Assembly: GCF_042646165.1 (NCBI RefSeq)
Contig: NZ_JBHRTC010000015.1
DNA: 64,000 nt
Source: Microbaculum marinum
Lineage (GTDB): Bacteria; Pseudomonadota; Alphaproteobacteria; Rhizobiales; Tepidamorphaceae
Strand: one strand, 5' to 3'
Part shown: positions 36,773 through 45,813 of the stretch, one piece after another
How the letters are laid out: the number at the start of each line of letters is the position of its first letter
How positions within the stretch are numbered: the stretch's first letter is position 1
The notes under the pieces: generated by a model
Databases searched by the model: none
What the model saw: only the letters and a program-made list of their open reading frames with translations
What the model was told of the DNA's origin: nothing
Translations under genes and position numbers: made by a program

Positions 36773-36855
36773 TTGTCAACAATGTCACCGAAAATTTCAG
36801 TTTTTTGTGGCATGGCCTCGACAATTCCGCAATCTCTGTCAACATAGTGTCAACA
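36773..36855. promoter_or_regulatory. Three TGTCAACA operator boxes between GntR and isochorismatase genes
   Basis: Boxes at 36774-36781 (within TTGTCAACAA), 36837-36844 and 36848-36855. Each has the form TGT-CA-ACA, a pseudo-palindrome like FCD-type GntR sites (TNGTNNNACNA). The last two are 11 bp apart, one helical turn, and the final one abuts the AGGAGG ribosome binding site of the gene at 36866. Binding there would block initiation. Confidence 0.65.
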
Positions 36856-36865
36856 GGAGGGCGAT

Positions 36866-37576
36866 ATGAGCATCACGGCCAACGATACCTTTGAGGATCA
36901 CGTCTGGAAGGATTTGGTGCCTCCGGAAATTCTCAAGGTGTTCTCGCACTACCGGCGAGGGCTCCGCGTCGGGCGACGGCCGGCGTTGGTCATGGTCGAC
37001 CTGTACAATCTTGTCTACGAGGGTGGAGCACGCCCCGTCCACCAGATCGTGGATCAGTACTCCTCATCCTGCGGCGAGTATGCCTGGGCCGCGATAGAGC
37101 CGACTCAACGACTCCTCGCTTATTTTCGGGCGCAGGGATTGCCGGTGATCCATGTGACCTATGACGACCGTCCAGAAACGGATCATCAGGGAATGGTTCC
37201 GACGTTCCGCAAGAAATATGCCTACGATCCCCGACTTTATCAGATCAAACAAGAGTTCGAGCCGATCGACGGAGAACAGTTCATTTACAAGAAGCGGGCC
37301 AGTGCCTTCTTTGGGACGCCACTCGCGACTTCTCTAGTTCAGCAGGGCATCGATAGCGTCGTGATCGCGGGCGAGACCACAAGTGGCTGCGTGCGCGCCT
37401 CGGCGGTCGACAGCTATTCATACGGCTTTCATACGGTCATCGCCGAAGACTGTGTCTTCGACCGATCGATCCTGTCACACAAGATCAGCCTCTTCGACCT
37501 GCATCACAAATATGCGGATGTCTTCACGACCGACACGTTGCTGTCGGCGCTCGATGGACGCGACGCGGGCGCCTGA
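36866..37576 (+). CDS. Isochorismatase-family cysteine hydrolase
   Basis: A 236-residue amidohydrolase of the isochorismatase fold. The triad can be read as Asp in PALVMVDLYNLVY, Lys in FIYKKRASAFFGTPL, and Cys in IAGETTSGCVRASAVDSYSYGF. Length and N-terminal extension resemble N-carbamoylsarcosine amidase and maleamate amidase. Expected reaction: hydrolysis of an amide or carbamoyl group. It is first in the rightward arm of the island. Confidence 0.9.
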   Translation: MSITANDTFEDHVWKDLVPPEILKVFSHYRRGLRVGRRPALVMVDLYNLVYEGGARPVHQIVDQYSSSCGEYAWAAIEPTQRLLAYFRAQGLPVIHVTYDDRPETDHQGMVPTFRKKYAYDPRLYQIKQEFEPIDGEQFIYKKRASAFFGTPLATSLVQQGIDSVVIAGETTSGCVRASAVDSYSYGFHTVIAEDCVFDRSILSHKISLFDLHHKYADVFTTDTLLSALDGRDAGA

Positions 37577-37589
37577 AAGGAGCACTACA

Positions 37590-38513
37590 ATGGAACCGAG
37601 ACCATATGGACCATTTCCGTTCTGGCCAGCGCCGGTTCGGCCGCGCATTGAATGGCCAAACAACGCTCGAGTAGCCTTCTGGGTGATTCCCAATATCGAG
37701 TTCTTCGACCTGCGCGAGCCAATGCCAGGGGACAACAATGAACGCGTTCCTAAGGAGAAGGCGAAAATCCCGTTTGTCTATTCCTGGGCTCACAGAGACT
37801 ATGGCAACCGGGTCGGCGTCTGGCGCGTAATGGACGTAATGAGACGCTACGGTGTGCGCGGAACGGTGGCTTTAAATAGCGAGATCTGCATCCATCATCC
37901 CGAGATCATTCAGGCCTGCCGCGAACTCGACTGGGAGTTCATGGGCCATGGGCGGACCAATGCGGTTCGTCTCAACGAAATGGCGCCGGAACAGGAGCCG
38001 GGCGCGATCGCCGAGGTATTTTCCACCATCGGGGACAGCACCGGCAGTCGGCCACGCGGCTGGCTGGGTTCGGGATTAGCCGAGACCTGGAACACTTTGG
38101 ACTATCTGGCCGATGAGGGTCTCCAATACATCTGCGATTGGGTGAACGACGACCAACCCTACTATATGAACCTCGCGAATGGCAGGCAACTGCTGTCTAT
38201 GCCCTATTCGTGGGAAACCAACGACGTCCTGATCAAGTCCGACAAGCTGTCCACCGATGAATTTGAGCAGATCTGCAAACGTCAGTTCGACGTTCTCTAT
38301 CGGGAGGGAGAGCAAAGCGGCAAGGTAATGGCGCTTTGCCTGCATCCCTATGTCATAGGCGCCCCCCACCGTATCGACATGCTGGATAGGGTCTTGGCGC
38401 ACATCACCAGCCACGAGGGCGTCTGGGTCACGACGGGCGGTGAGATCTACGACTACTTCACCAAACGCTACCCAGAAGAGCGCTTTAACCCAAACGTCGG
38501 CGTCAAAAGCTGA
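37590..38513 (+). CDS. Polysaccharide deacetylase-fold hydrolase (allantoinase PuuE-like)
   Basis: A 307-residue NodB-fold protein resembling PuuE-type C-N hydrolases: NARVAFWVIPNIEFF near residue 26, GVRGTVALNSEICIHHPEII, EFMGHGRTNAV, and GKVMALCLHPYVIGAPHRI near the C-terminus. The first catalytic Asp of true deacetylases is replaced by Asn (IPNIE), as in several PuuE-like enzymes. Start at ATG 37590 after GAAAGGAG. Together with the amidase it suggests stepwise hydrolysis of a nitrogenous compound. Confidence 0.85.
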   Translation: MEPRPYGPFPFWPAPVRPRIEWPNNARVAFWVIPNIEFFDLREPMPGDNNERVPKEKAKIPFVYSWAHRDYGNRVGVWRVMDVMRRYGVRGTVALNSEICIHHPEIIQACRELDWEFMGHGRTNAVRLNEMAPEQEPGAIAEVFSTIGDSTGSRPRGWLGSGLAETWNTLDYLADEGLQYICDWVNDDQPYYMNLANGRQLLSMPYSWETNDVLIKSDKLSTDEFEQICKRQFDVLYREGEQSGKVMALCLHPYVIGAPHRIDMLDRVLAHITSHEGVWVTTGGEIYDYFTKRYPEERFNPNVGVKS

Positions 38514-38536
38514 CTACGAACTGAGGGGAATTTGAA

Positions 38537-39529
38537 ATGGACAAGTCGACCTTAACACATATTACCCGCAGAACCACACTTGCGGGCCTGACCGCACTCG
38601 GTGCCAACGCGTTCCTTCCGCGCCGCGCGTCCGCTCAGGGCACGATGCCACTAATCCTCGGAATAATCGGGCCGACCGTCGAGTACTACCCCATCTTCGT
38701 GGCGCAGAAGAAGGGCTACTTCGAGGCTGAGGACGTGGCGCTTGATCTCGTCACTACAGGTAGCAGCGCGAATTCGGCGCAGATGGTTGCCGCCGACGCG
38801 ATTAACATTGGCAGTTCCTCTTGGCTCGACACTGTGCGGGGGGTCGCCGGCGGTGCGCCGCTGGTAATTGTGGCAAGCAGCTTGGTCAACGCTACCACCA
38901 TGATGCTCGGCGCCAAGGACATAACCTCGGTCGAACAGCTCAAGGGCAAACGCGTCAGCGTCGGTGGCGCAAAGGACATCACAATGGTGTGGTGGAGCGC
39001 GCTCGCCGAACAAAACGGACTCCACCCGACAGAAGACGTGGAGGTCATCTTTGGCGGCGGTACGTCTGCGCGGTTTGGTGCACTTGCAGGCGGTGCGGTA
39101 CAAGCCGCTGCGGTGGCTACACCTCTGGCCTTCACGGCCATCCAGGAAGGATACAATAATCTTGGCGTTCTCGGGCCGCTGCTTCCCAACGTCCCCTACA
39201 TGACTTGGCATGCCAACCGCGCCTGGGCCGAGGCCAATCCCGAAACCGTAAAGGCATTCATCCGCGCCCACAGCAAGGCGATTGATTTCCTCTATGATCC
39301 CGCCAACCGCGAGGAAGCGATCGACATCCTTGTCGAGAGCACCCAAGCTTCAGCGGACGAGGCGGCCTTGACCCACGATCTCGTCGTTGAGATTCAAGGC
39401 TTTAAAGAAGGTTCAGAATTCGCCATGGCGGATGTGGAAGGCGTCATCGCACTTCTCGCGGACTGGGGCGACGTCGATGCCACGCTGGCTGCCGATACGA
39501 TCGGCGACACGAGCTATCTGGCTCAGTAA
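38537..39529 (+). CDS. ABC transporter substrate-binding protein (NitT/TauT/NMT1 type)
   Basis: A 330-residue exported binding protein. A Tat-like signal (THITRRTTLAGLTALGANAFLPRRASA) is followed by an NMT1/SsuA-like fold with YPIFVAQKKGYFEAEDVALDLVTTGSSANSAQMVAADAINIG. Members bind small N- or S-containing organic molecules, such as sulfonates, pyrimidines or riboflavin precursors. It forms a complete importer with the two following genes. Confidence 0.92.
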   Translation: MDKSTLTHITRRTTLAGLTALGANAFLPRRASAQGTMPLILGIIGPTVEYYPIFVAQKKGYFEAEDVALDLVTTGSSANSAQMVAADAINIGSSSWLDTVRGVAGGAPLVIVASSLVNATTMMLGAKDITSVEQLKGKRVSVGGAKDITMVWWSALAEQNGLHPTEDVEVIFGGGTSARFGALAGGAVQAAAVATPLAFTAIQEGYNNLGVLGPLLPNVPYMTWHANRAWAEANPETVKAFIRAHSKAIDFLYDPANREEAIDILVESTQASADEAALTHDLVVEIQGFKEGSEFAMADVEGVIALLADWGDVDATLAADTIGDTSYLAQ

Positions 39530-39537
39530 GCATCGAC

Positions 39538-40272
39538 GTGCGGTATCTTTCACTCGCATCTGTGGTCGGCGGGTTTCTACTTTGGGAGCTTGCCGGCCGC
39601 TTCCTTGTCGGACAAAGCTTGTTCCTCGCGGTCCCCAGCCAGATCGTCGAGGCGGCCGTCAAACTTTGGGCTGCCGGTGTTCTGCAGCGGCACATCATTG
39701 TTAGCTTCAGCGAATTCATCATCGGCTATGTGATCGCCATCGCTATAGGATTGCCGATTGGTCTTCTTCTGGCGGTCTCGCCCCGGTTTCGTGCTATCTT
39801 GAGTCCGTGGGTAGACGGTCTTTACGCCACGCCTGTCATAGCGATCGCGCCGCTTGTTATACTTTGGTTCGGCATAGGTATCTGGTCGAAGGTTTTTGTC
39901 GTAGTCAGCGTCGTGATCTTCCCGGTTATCATCAACACCGAGGCGGGGATCCGCTCCACGCCGCACAATTATGTCGAAGCAATCCGATGTTTCGGGGCGA
40001 GTCGGGTACAGGTCTTTCTGAAGGTGATGATACCTTCGGCATTGCCCTTTATCTTTGCCGGCATGCGTCTGGGTATTGGGCGTGGCCTCATCGGCGTTGT
40101 AGTCGGTGAATTGTTCGGCTCGCGCGCCGGGCTCGGCCGTCTGATCGCGGAGTCGGCGGAAACCTTCAACATGCCCAACCTCTTTGTCGGTGTACTGCTG
40201 CTCGCGGCGGCGGGTATCCTGCTCACGTCTGCTTTCCACGCGCTGGAACGCCGGATCGTTCACTGGACCTGA
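39538..40272 (+). CDS. ABC transporter permease (SsuC/TauC type)
   Basis: A 244-residue inner-membrane permease with about six helices and the EAA loop EAIRCFGASRVQVFLKVMIPSALPFIFAGMRLGIGRGLIGVVVGELFGS. GTG start at 39538, 8 bp after the binding-protein stop. It partners the ATPase encoded next. Confidence 0.93.
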   Translation: MRYLSLASVVGGFLLWELAGRFLVGQSLFLAVPSQIVEAAVKLWAAGVLQRHIIVSFSEFIIGYVIAIAIGLPIGLLLAVSPRFRAILSPWVDGLYATPVIAIAPLVILWFGIGIWSKVFVVVSVVIFPVIINTEAGIRSTPHNYVEAIRCFGASRVQVFLKVMIPSALPFIFAGMRLGIGRGLIGVVVGELFGSRAGLGRLIAESAETFNMPNLFVGVLLLAAAGILLTSAFHALERRIVHWT

Positions 40273-40287
40273 GGGACAAATCGACGA

Positions 40288-41094
40288 ATGTCTTCGCGAA
40301 ACGTACCCAAACTAGAATTCTCAGACCTCTCAATGGAGTTTGGAAACCTGACGGCGCTCTCGCACGTGAGCGCGCGAGTGGAAGATGGCGAGTTCATCTC
40401 CATCGTCGGCCCCAGCGGCTGCGGCAAGACCACTCTTCTGCGCATTGTAGCCGGGCTCGAGCGTGCCACCGAGGGTTCCGCCCGCCTCAACGGAAAGCAG
40501 ATCACGGGCACTGGGTTCGAGCGGGGGTATGTCTTCCAGGCCGACAATCTCCTGCCTTGGCGCACTGTGCTGGGTAATGTGTTGATAGGAATCGAAATTC
40601 GGGATGGCTCGCGGTCCCGAGACGAAATCGCTAAGGCCCTCGAGCTGATCCGAATGGTGGGCCTAGAAGGCTTCGAGGGCTACTATCCTCGTCAATTGTC
40701 AGGCGGCATGCGTCAGCGTGCCAACATTGCCCGTGCGCTTGCTATCAATCCCGAGATCCTGCTGATGGACGAGCCATTTTCGGCGCTCGATGCCCAGACG
40801 CGCGAGGTAATGCAGCTAGAGCTCAATCGGATTTGGCAGCACGGCAAAAAGACCGTGCTGTTCGTTACCCACCAAATTGACGAAGCGGTTTTTCTTTCCG
40901 ACCGAATCATCGTACTTGCCCGTCGGCCGGGCCGTATCCGCGAGGTTCTCGACATCGACCTGCCGAGACCGCGGGATCTCACAACCAAACGGAGGCCCGA
41001 AAGCGTCGATTATGTCGACCGCATCTGGCGTCTGATTGAGCGCGAGGTACTGGATAGTATAGAGGAGGAAAAGGCGAATCCAGATAAGCATTGA
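40288..41094 (+). CDS. ABC transporter ATP-binding protein (SsuB/TauB type)
   Basis: A 268-residue ATPase: Walker A GPSGCGKTT near residue 45, signature LSGGMRQRANIARAL, Walker B EILLMDEPFSALD, and the switch His in FVTHQIDEA. It energises the importer of the two preceding genes and ends the operon. No terminator hairpin was seen downstream. Confidence 0.95.
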   Translation: MSSRNVPKLEFSDLSMEFGNLTALSHVSARVEDGEFISIVGPSGCGKTTLLRIVAGLERATEGSARLNGKQITGTGFERGYVFQADNLLPWRTVLGNVLIGIEIRDGSRSRDEIAKALELIRMVGLEGFEGYYPRQLSGGMRQRANIARALAINPEILLMDEPFSALDAQTREVMQLELNRIWQHGKKTVLFVTHQIDEAVFLSDRIIVLARRPGRIREVLDIDLPRPRDLTTKRRPESVDYVDRIWRLIEREVLDSIEEEKANPDKH

Positions 41095-41388
41095 TAGAAT
41101 TAATATTGAAGAGTCCGGTATGCTGAAATTTCGGGCGAGTAATCTGTCGGGAAATATGCTATTTACTATGCAAATTAAGGATCTCTATTGGTAGGATCGT
41201 CTAAAAAATTCTGGTGATCTAAGAATCTATTTCAATTGTCGATCTGTTTTAGGGCGAGCTGCTGGTCCAGCGCCGCTTTTTGCTGCCGTACCAGCCTCGT
41301 TAAAAGGGGTGCACACCGGCCACGGCACTTCAACGGAGGTGCGCGCTATGGCGCCTTCGCTCCGCAGCTCACTGGCGTTCACCGGGGC
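41095..41388. other. A+T-rich gene-free stretch
   Basis: About 290 bp without a plausible gene after the ABC operon. It is notably A+T-rich up to 41230 and then returns to higher GC just before the phage-like remnant. It probably contains the end of the ABC message and a junction. Confidence 0.4.
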
Positions 41389-41690
41389 AATCACAGCGCC
41401 CTCCGAAAATATGGCGTGATCAGCACATGATCGACACGGTCATTGGCCGCGTCGATGGTGTCCCGCGCCGTCGATGAGGCGTTCGACGAACAGTCTAATC
41501 CCCTGTCCAAAGGGCTCGAACTGGCATCGAAGTAGCTGATGGCGACAATCGCGCTTATCGGGAGGACGGCAAGGCCGAGGTGTGGCAGATGACCGTGAAG
41601 TCCTGTTGTCAGGTCCGGGTAAGGAGCTCAGGATTGAGATTCCCGGTGTCCCCGTGAATTCAGAGGCGGCCGTATCGTTCTCCGCGCTAC
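41389..41690 (-). pseudogene. Decayed copy of the phage head-tail connector gene
   Basis: This stretch aligns by eye with the intact connector gene at 48016-48585 (same orientation). The shared start is ATCACAGCGCCCT, and the alignment runs to about 41522. It then jumps across a deletion of about 165 bp relative to 48147-48312 and resumes at CATCGAAGTAGCTGA (41525; 48315 in the intact copy). Similarity fades towards 41690. Frameshifts and the deletion destroy the frame. It marks a former prophage or duplicated phage segment. Confidence 0.75.
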
Positions 41691-41756
41691 TCGTCAACCT
41701 CAATTTAGTTTAGCCAACAAATGTGGCCCACTCATCAGTGGGTCAGATTGTGCGCT

Positions 41757-42065
41757 CTATCGCGGGTCCGGAATTTCTAAGCTGACTATCCCGCGCGTCG
41801 CGACGAACGGACGGAAGTGTGTCGCGACGAACTGCTCATGCTCTTCCGAATTGAGATACGAGAGCAGCTCGTCTTCGCGATCGAATTCGACGACGAACGC
41901 GTGGCTGAACGTGTCGTCACGCCTGCTGATGTTGCGGCCGAGCGACCAGTTCTTCATGGCGGGAAACCGGCTTGGGAATTCGTTCAATTCATCGAGGACT
42001 CGCGCCTGTTCGTCAGGTGGAACCTCCGGTTTGAACCGAAAAGCGACGAAGTGCTTGATCATCAA
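41757..42065 (-). CDS. Dabb family (stress-responsive alpha/beta barrel) protein
   Basis: A 102-residue dimeric barrel protein: MIKHFVAFRFKPEVPPDEQ, FPAMKNWSLGRNISRRDDTFSHAFVVEFD and YLNSEEHEQFVATHFRPFV, all Dabb signatures. Dabb proteins are small and of varied function; some act on polyketide or aromatic intermediates. It overlaps the alpha/beta hydrolase gene by 4 bp, so it is coupled to it. Confidence 0.9.
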   Translation of the reverse strand: MMIKHFVAFRFKPEVPPDEQARVLDELNEFPSRFPAMKNWSLGRNISRRDDTFSHAFVVEFDREDELLSYLNSEEHEQFVATHFRPFVATRGIVSLEIPDPR

Positions 42066-42865
42066 GCTGGCTCCTCGTTGACTGTGCAGGATTCGCGAAG
42101 CTCCCGAAAAAAGCTGTCTATCGCCCCAGCGAACCGGATGGGATGTTCAAGCATTATCGAGTGCCCGGCGGGGCCAATTGCGGTGAATTGTGCGTGCGGG
42201 ATTCGAGCCAGCAGATCGGTCGAATGCTCGAAGGGGGTCAACTGGTCCTCGCAGGCCGTCACGATCAGGCAGGCCGGCTGGATCTTGGAAACCCAGTCTC
42301 GGGAATCGAATCCCGCACAGAGTTCCAGATCGTGCGTGAGCACGGCGGGATCACGTTTCATGACCAATTGGCGTGCGGCCTCCATCATCGACTGAGAAGC
42401 GCGCGGCGAGACCTGTCCTCTTGCAAAATGCTCCATCATGACCGGCCAGTTGTCTAGGATGCGGGGCAGTCCCTCTCTGTCGACGAAAAACACGCAGCCC
42501 GAATTGGCGATCACGATCCCGGCACAATGTTCGCTTTGCTCAAGTGCATAGGATTGTGCGATCGCCCCACCCAGAGAATGTCCCACGACGGCAACTCGGC
42601 TCAGGCCGAGCGCTCGACGAACCGCATCGACGACATCGGCAGCATCTTCAACGGACCTACAGAGCGGCCCAGGCGATAGGCCATGTCCGGGTAGATCAAT
42701 GGCAATCGGGTCGAGCTCGGTGAAAAGCGAAAGCACTGGGCTCCAGATATCCGCGCGCCCGCCCGAACCATGCACCAGGATTGTCGGCAAGCCCCCCTGT
42801 GCCGCTTCGGCAATGTCCGGCCGGAGTATTGCGATGTCGCCACGTGCGGTAGAGATCAGTGACAT
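42062..42865 (-). CDS. Alpha/beta hydrolase (enol-lactonase-like)
   Basis: A 267-residue alpha/beta hydrolase with the oxyanion segment LVHGSGGRADIWSPVL, nucleophile elbow VVGHSLGGAIAQSY (catalytic Ser), Asp region IVTACEDQLTPF and catalytic His in GPAGHSIML. Its size and motif order resemble 3-oxoadipate enol-lactonase and C-C bond hydrolases. Position between a Dabb protein and an enolase-superfamily enzyme suggests a ring-fission or lactone pathway. Confidence 0.9.
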   Translation of the reverse strand: MSLISTARGDIAILRPDIAEAAQGGLPTILVHGSGGRADIWSPVLSLFTELDPIAIDLPGHGLSPGPLCRSVEDAADVVDAVRRALGLSRVAVVGHSLGGAIAQSYALEQSEHCAGIVIANSGCVFFVDREGLPRILDNWPVMMEHFARGQVSPRASQSMMEAARQLVMKRDPAVLTHDLELCAGFDSRDWVSKIQPACLIVTACEDQLTPFEHSTDLLARIPHAQFTAIGPAGHSIMLEHPIRFAGAIDSFFRELRESCTVNEEPA

Positions 42866-42875
42866 TCGGATTACT

Positions 42876-43970
42876 CTATATTGCCGAGTACCGCTTCACG
42901 GCGCTTTCGTCGAATTCGAGGCCTACTCCCGCCGTCGCCGGCGGCCGGATCTTTCCGCCATCGAACGCGTGCGGGGTCACCATCATCCGGTCCCACCAGG
43001 GGAGATATTCGACCCAGCCGCCATTCGGGAGGCCATCCATCAATTGCGCAGCTATCTCGCAGAAGAGATGCATAGACACCGCGCAATCGCTTCGCGCAGC
43101 GATCTCTGCAATTTCGAGCCATCCGGTGATACCGCCCGAACGCTGTAGATTTGGCATGATGATGTCGAGGCTGTCGGATTCCACGAGACCCTGAAATGTA
43201 TACGATCCGAACTCGTTCTCACCGCCAGCCAACGGCATGCTCAACCGCGACCGCAATAAGCGATTGGCTTCCTTGTCCCGCACCGCTAAGGGCTCCTCGA
43301 GCCAGAGGAGGTCAAGGTCGGCTATCTCATCGGCGAAGCGGATTGCTGTCTCGTAATCCCAGCCTTGATTTGCATCGGCAATCAGCGCGACTCCGGGCCC
43401 GATTGCCTCACGCACCGACCGGACCCGTTCAACATCTTCGCGGAGGCGAGGCTGGCCGACCTTCATCTTGTAGCCGCCACACCCCATCGCCACGAAGTCT
43501 GTCGCCTCCCGCAGCAAGGCGTCGATGGAACTTCCCAGGCCGCCCCCGCTACCATAGACGGCAGTCCCCTCGCCCGGACGATCCAGAAGGCGCCATAGCG
43601 GCACACCGAGAGACTTAGCCTTAAGGTCCCAGATGGCGACGTCAACCGCTGCCACCGCCATCATGGCGAGCCCTTCCGGGCCGACGAGAGTGATCGAACG
43701 ATTGAGTAGACGCCAACAGGCCTCGGGGTCGGAAATATCACTTTGCTGGATGGCTTCTACGAGCCAGTCACACAGTTCGGCTAGTATCCGTGTGAGTCGA
43801 CGGTCGTAAGAGAACAGGTATGCATTACCTACCAGGCCGGATTTCAAGTACAAGCGTAAAACAACAGCATCCACGGTGACTATCGTGTTCGTCACCATGC
43901 GGAAGGGCTCCCGTAGAGGCATCGATAATACCGAAATATCGTATGATTCAATAGAATGAGAGGATATCAT
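42876..43970 (-). CDS. Enolase superfamily protein, mandelate racemase/muconate lactonizing type
   Basis: A 364-residue enzyme with the N-terminal capping domain and a modified TIM barrel. Key residues are visible: KxK in GGYKMKVG, metal ligands Asp in IADANQGW, Glu in LWLEEPLA and Glu in PLAGGENEFG, and a His in AVSMHLFCEIA, matching mandelate racemase His297 and its SSHLFQE context. This pattern fits the mandelate racemase subgroup (racemases and acid-sugar dehydratases). The substrate is unknown; the TRAP system upstream probably imports it. Confidence 0.92.
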   Translation of the reverse strand: MISSHSIESYDISVLSMPLREPFRMVTNTIVTVDAVVLRLYLKSGLVGNAYLFSYDRRLTRILAELCDWLVEAIQQSDISDPEACWRLLNRSITLVGPEGLAMMAVAAVDVAIWDLKAKSLGVPLWRLLDRPGEGTAVYGSGGGLGSSIDALLREATDFVAMGCGGYKMKVGQPRLREDVERVRSVREAIGPGVALIADANQGWDYETAIRFADEIADLDLLWLEEPLAVRDKEANRLLRSRLSMPLAGGENEFGSYTFQGLVESDSLDIIMPNLQRSGGITGWLEIAEIAARSDCAVSMHLFCEIAAQLMDGLPNGGWVEYLPWWDRMMVTPHAFDGGKIRPPATAGVGLEFDESAVKRYSAI

Positions 43971-43982
43971 CGACGCTAGGAC

Positions 43983-45275
43983 CTACATCAGAGTGTTGGG
44001 AAGCCAAAGAACGATCTTCGGCAATAGCGTTAGAACAACAAGGACAAGAATCATCGTTCCGACAAAGGGCAATACATTCCTGGCAACCTCGGCATAGGGC
44101 GCGCGCGAGATCGCTGTTGTGACAAAGAGACTAGTTCCCAGAGCCGGTGTAACCGTTCCAATCGCTAAATTAACAATCAGGATAATCCCGAAGAACACAG
44201 GATCGATACCCATCTGAGCGACCAAAGGAAGGAATGTCGGCAGCAATATTACCATTATTGCTGTTGCCTCGAGGAACATGCCAAAAATCAGGACGATCCC
44301 GTTGATCAGGAGCAGCAGGACAAGCGGATCAGAGGCAATTGACAGAATATGATCGCCAAGCGTTTGCGGCACACGCTCGCGTGCAAGTATCCAGCTGACA
44401 AAAGCAGCTATTCCAATGATGAACATAACCCGGGCAGACGAAATCGCTGTCGTGTAGCAAACATCGAAGAATTCCTGCCAACTTAAGGAGCGATATATGA
44501 ATTTGCTCACCAGGAATGAATATACGGCCGCAACCATGGCGGCCTCTGTCGCCGTAAACACTCCGCCCAGAATGCCTCCCAGAATGATGACTGGTGCCAT
44601 GAGCGGAAAGATCGCATCGGCGGCAGTACGGGCGAGATATCTGAGGCCCTTATTCTCCTCACGCGGAAAGTCGCCGCGCCGGGCGAGAACGTAGCAGAGA
44701 GCAAGCAGTGCCGCGCCAAACACGATTCCAGGCACGATGCCAGCGATAAAAAGACGACTGACGGAGACGTTTGCGAGTGAGCCGTAGATGACGAGCAGTA
44801 TGCTCGGCGGGATAATAGGGCCAAGCGAGCCAGCGGACGCGAGCAGGGCGGCTGCATAGGCGCGAGGATATCCGCGGCGCTCCATCGACGGGATCATCAC
44901 GGATCCGATTGCGGCCGCATCGGCGCTGGCTGAGCCACTGATCCCGGCCATCATCATGGACGCAAGTACGGCTACCATTGAAAGGCCACCACGGACCCAA
45001 CCGACGATCGCGACGCCGAGCCGGACCAACCGCTCGGAGATTCCGCCCGCCTCCATCAGCCCGCCTGCCAGGAAGAACAGCGGCATGGCCAGCAGCGGAA
45101 ACGAGTCCGTTCCGGTCCAGACTCGCTGCGACATGATCACGATCATGCCCTTGAGTGGCAGGCCGTCGGAGAAGCCGAAGACCAGCACGAGCGCACCGAG
45201 GGCAAGCCCGAAGGCGACGGGTACGCCTATCGCGAGTGCGACCCCTAGAGTCACACAGAAAACGAGGATCTCCAT
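43983..45275 (-). CDS. dctM: TRAP transporter large permease (DctM family)
   Basis: A 430-residue membrane protein with DctM segments: FFLAGGLMEAGGISERLVRLG, GISGSASADAAAIGSVMIPSMERRGYPRAYAAALLASAGSLGPIIPPS, and IILIVNLAIGTVTPALGTSLFVTT. It directly adjoins the DctQ gene. It is only moderately similar to the DctM at 2883, so this is an independent TRAP system rather than a recent duplicate. Confidence 0.94.
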   Translation of the reverse strand: MEILVFCVTLGVALAIGVPVAFGLALGALVLVFGFSDGLPLKGMIVIMSQRVWTGTDSFPLLAMPLFFLAGGLMEAGGISERLVRLGVAIVGWVRGGLSMVAVLASMMMAGISGSASADAAAIGSVMIPSMERRGYPRAYAAALLASAGSLGPIIPPSILLVIYGSLANVSVSRLFIAGIVPGIVFGAALLALCYVLARRGDFPREENKGLRYLARTAADAIFPLMAPVIILGGILGGVFTATEAAMVAAVYSFLVSKFIYRSLSWQEFFDVCYTTAISSARVMFIIGIAAFVSWILARERVPQTLGDHILSIASDPLVLLLLINGIVLIFGMFLEATAIMVILLPTFLPLVAQMGIDPVFFGIILIVNLAIGTVTPALGTSLFVTTAISRAPYAEVARNVLPFVGTMILVLVVLTLLPKIVLWLPNTLM

Positions 45276-45757
45276 CAGTTCCCCGATCCGCGAAGCGCGC
45301 GCACGATACGGCGGGCGACGAGGAAGCTCGCAATCGACGCACTCAACGGCAGGACAGCGTAGACCAGCGGCATGGGTACAGACATTGCTGGTGAGTAGTG
45401 CCGCATACTGATGCTGATCCAGAGTATGCTCCCGGCCAGGACGAGGAGCATCAGGAAGAGCACGATAAGGTCGGATACCACGCCGAACAGCCGAGCGAGG
45501 CGCTTCGACAGGTACGAGACGACCAGATCCACTCGGATGTGGCCATCACGGCTGGCCAGAAGTGCGGCCGCTCCGACGAACGTCATCCAGACCAGCGCAA
45601 ACCGGGCCGCTTCGTCGGTCCAGAACAGTGGTTGCCCGACCACGTATCGTGAGATTACGCCAAGCGCGACACTGCCGACCATGACGAGCATGGTCAGGAT
45701 GAGGATCCACCTGAAAACTGCCGTGAGCACCGTCATGGACGTCGCCGATCTGGACAT
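45275..45757 (-). CDS. dctQ: TRAP transporter small permease (DctQ family)
   Basis: About 160 residues with four hydrophobic helices and the conserved loop QPLFWTDEAARFALVWMTFVGAAALLASRDGHIRVDL. ATG 45757 is chosen over an upstream TTG at 45793 that would add a glycine-rich leader. It overlaps the dctM start by one base. Confidence 0.88.
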   Translation of the reverse strand: MSRSATSMTVLTAVFRWILILTMLVMVGSVALGVISRYVVGQPLFWTDEAARFALVWMTFVGAAALLASRDGHIRVDLVVSYLSKRLARLFGVVSDLIVLFLMLLVLAGSILWISISMRHYSPAMSVPMPLVYAVLPLSASIASFLVARRIVRALRGSGN

Positions 45758-45813
45758 ACCAATTGTGGGGCGATATTTGCCACCGCCCCCCAAAGGGGGG
45801 CGACTGCCCGGCC

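Noticed and set aside
41440..41703. Minus-strand 87-residue open frame as an intact gene
   Set aside because: Part of it resembles the connector protein's C-terminus but the rest is frame-shifted, so it is part of the decayed connector copy rather than a functional gene.
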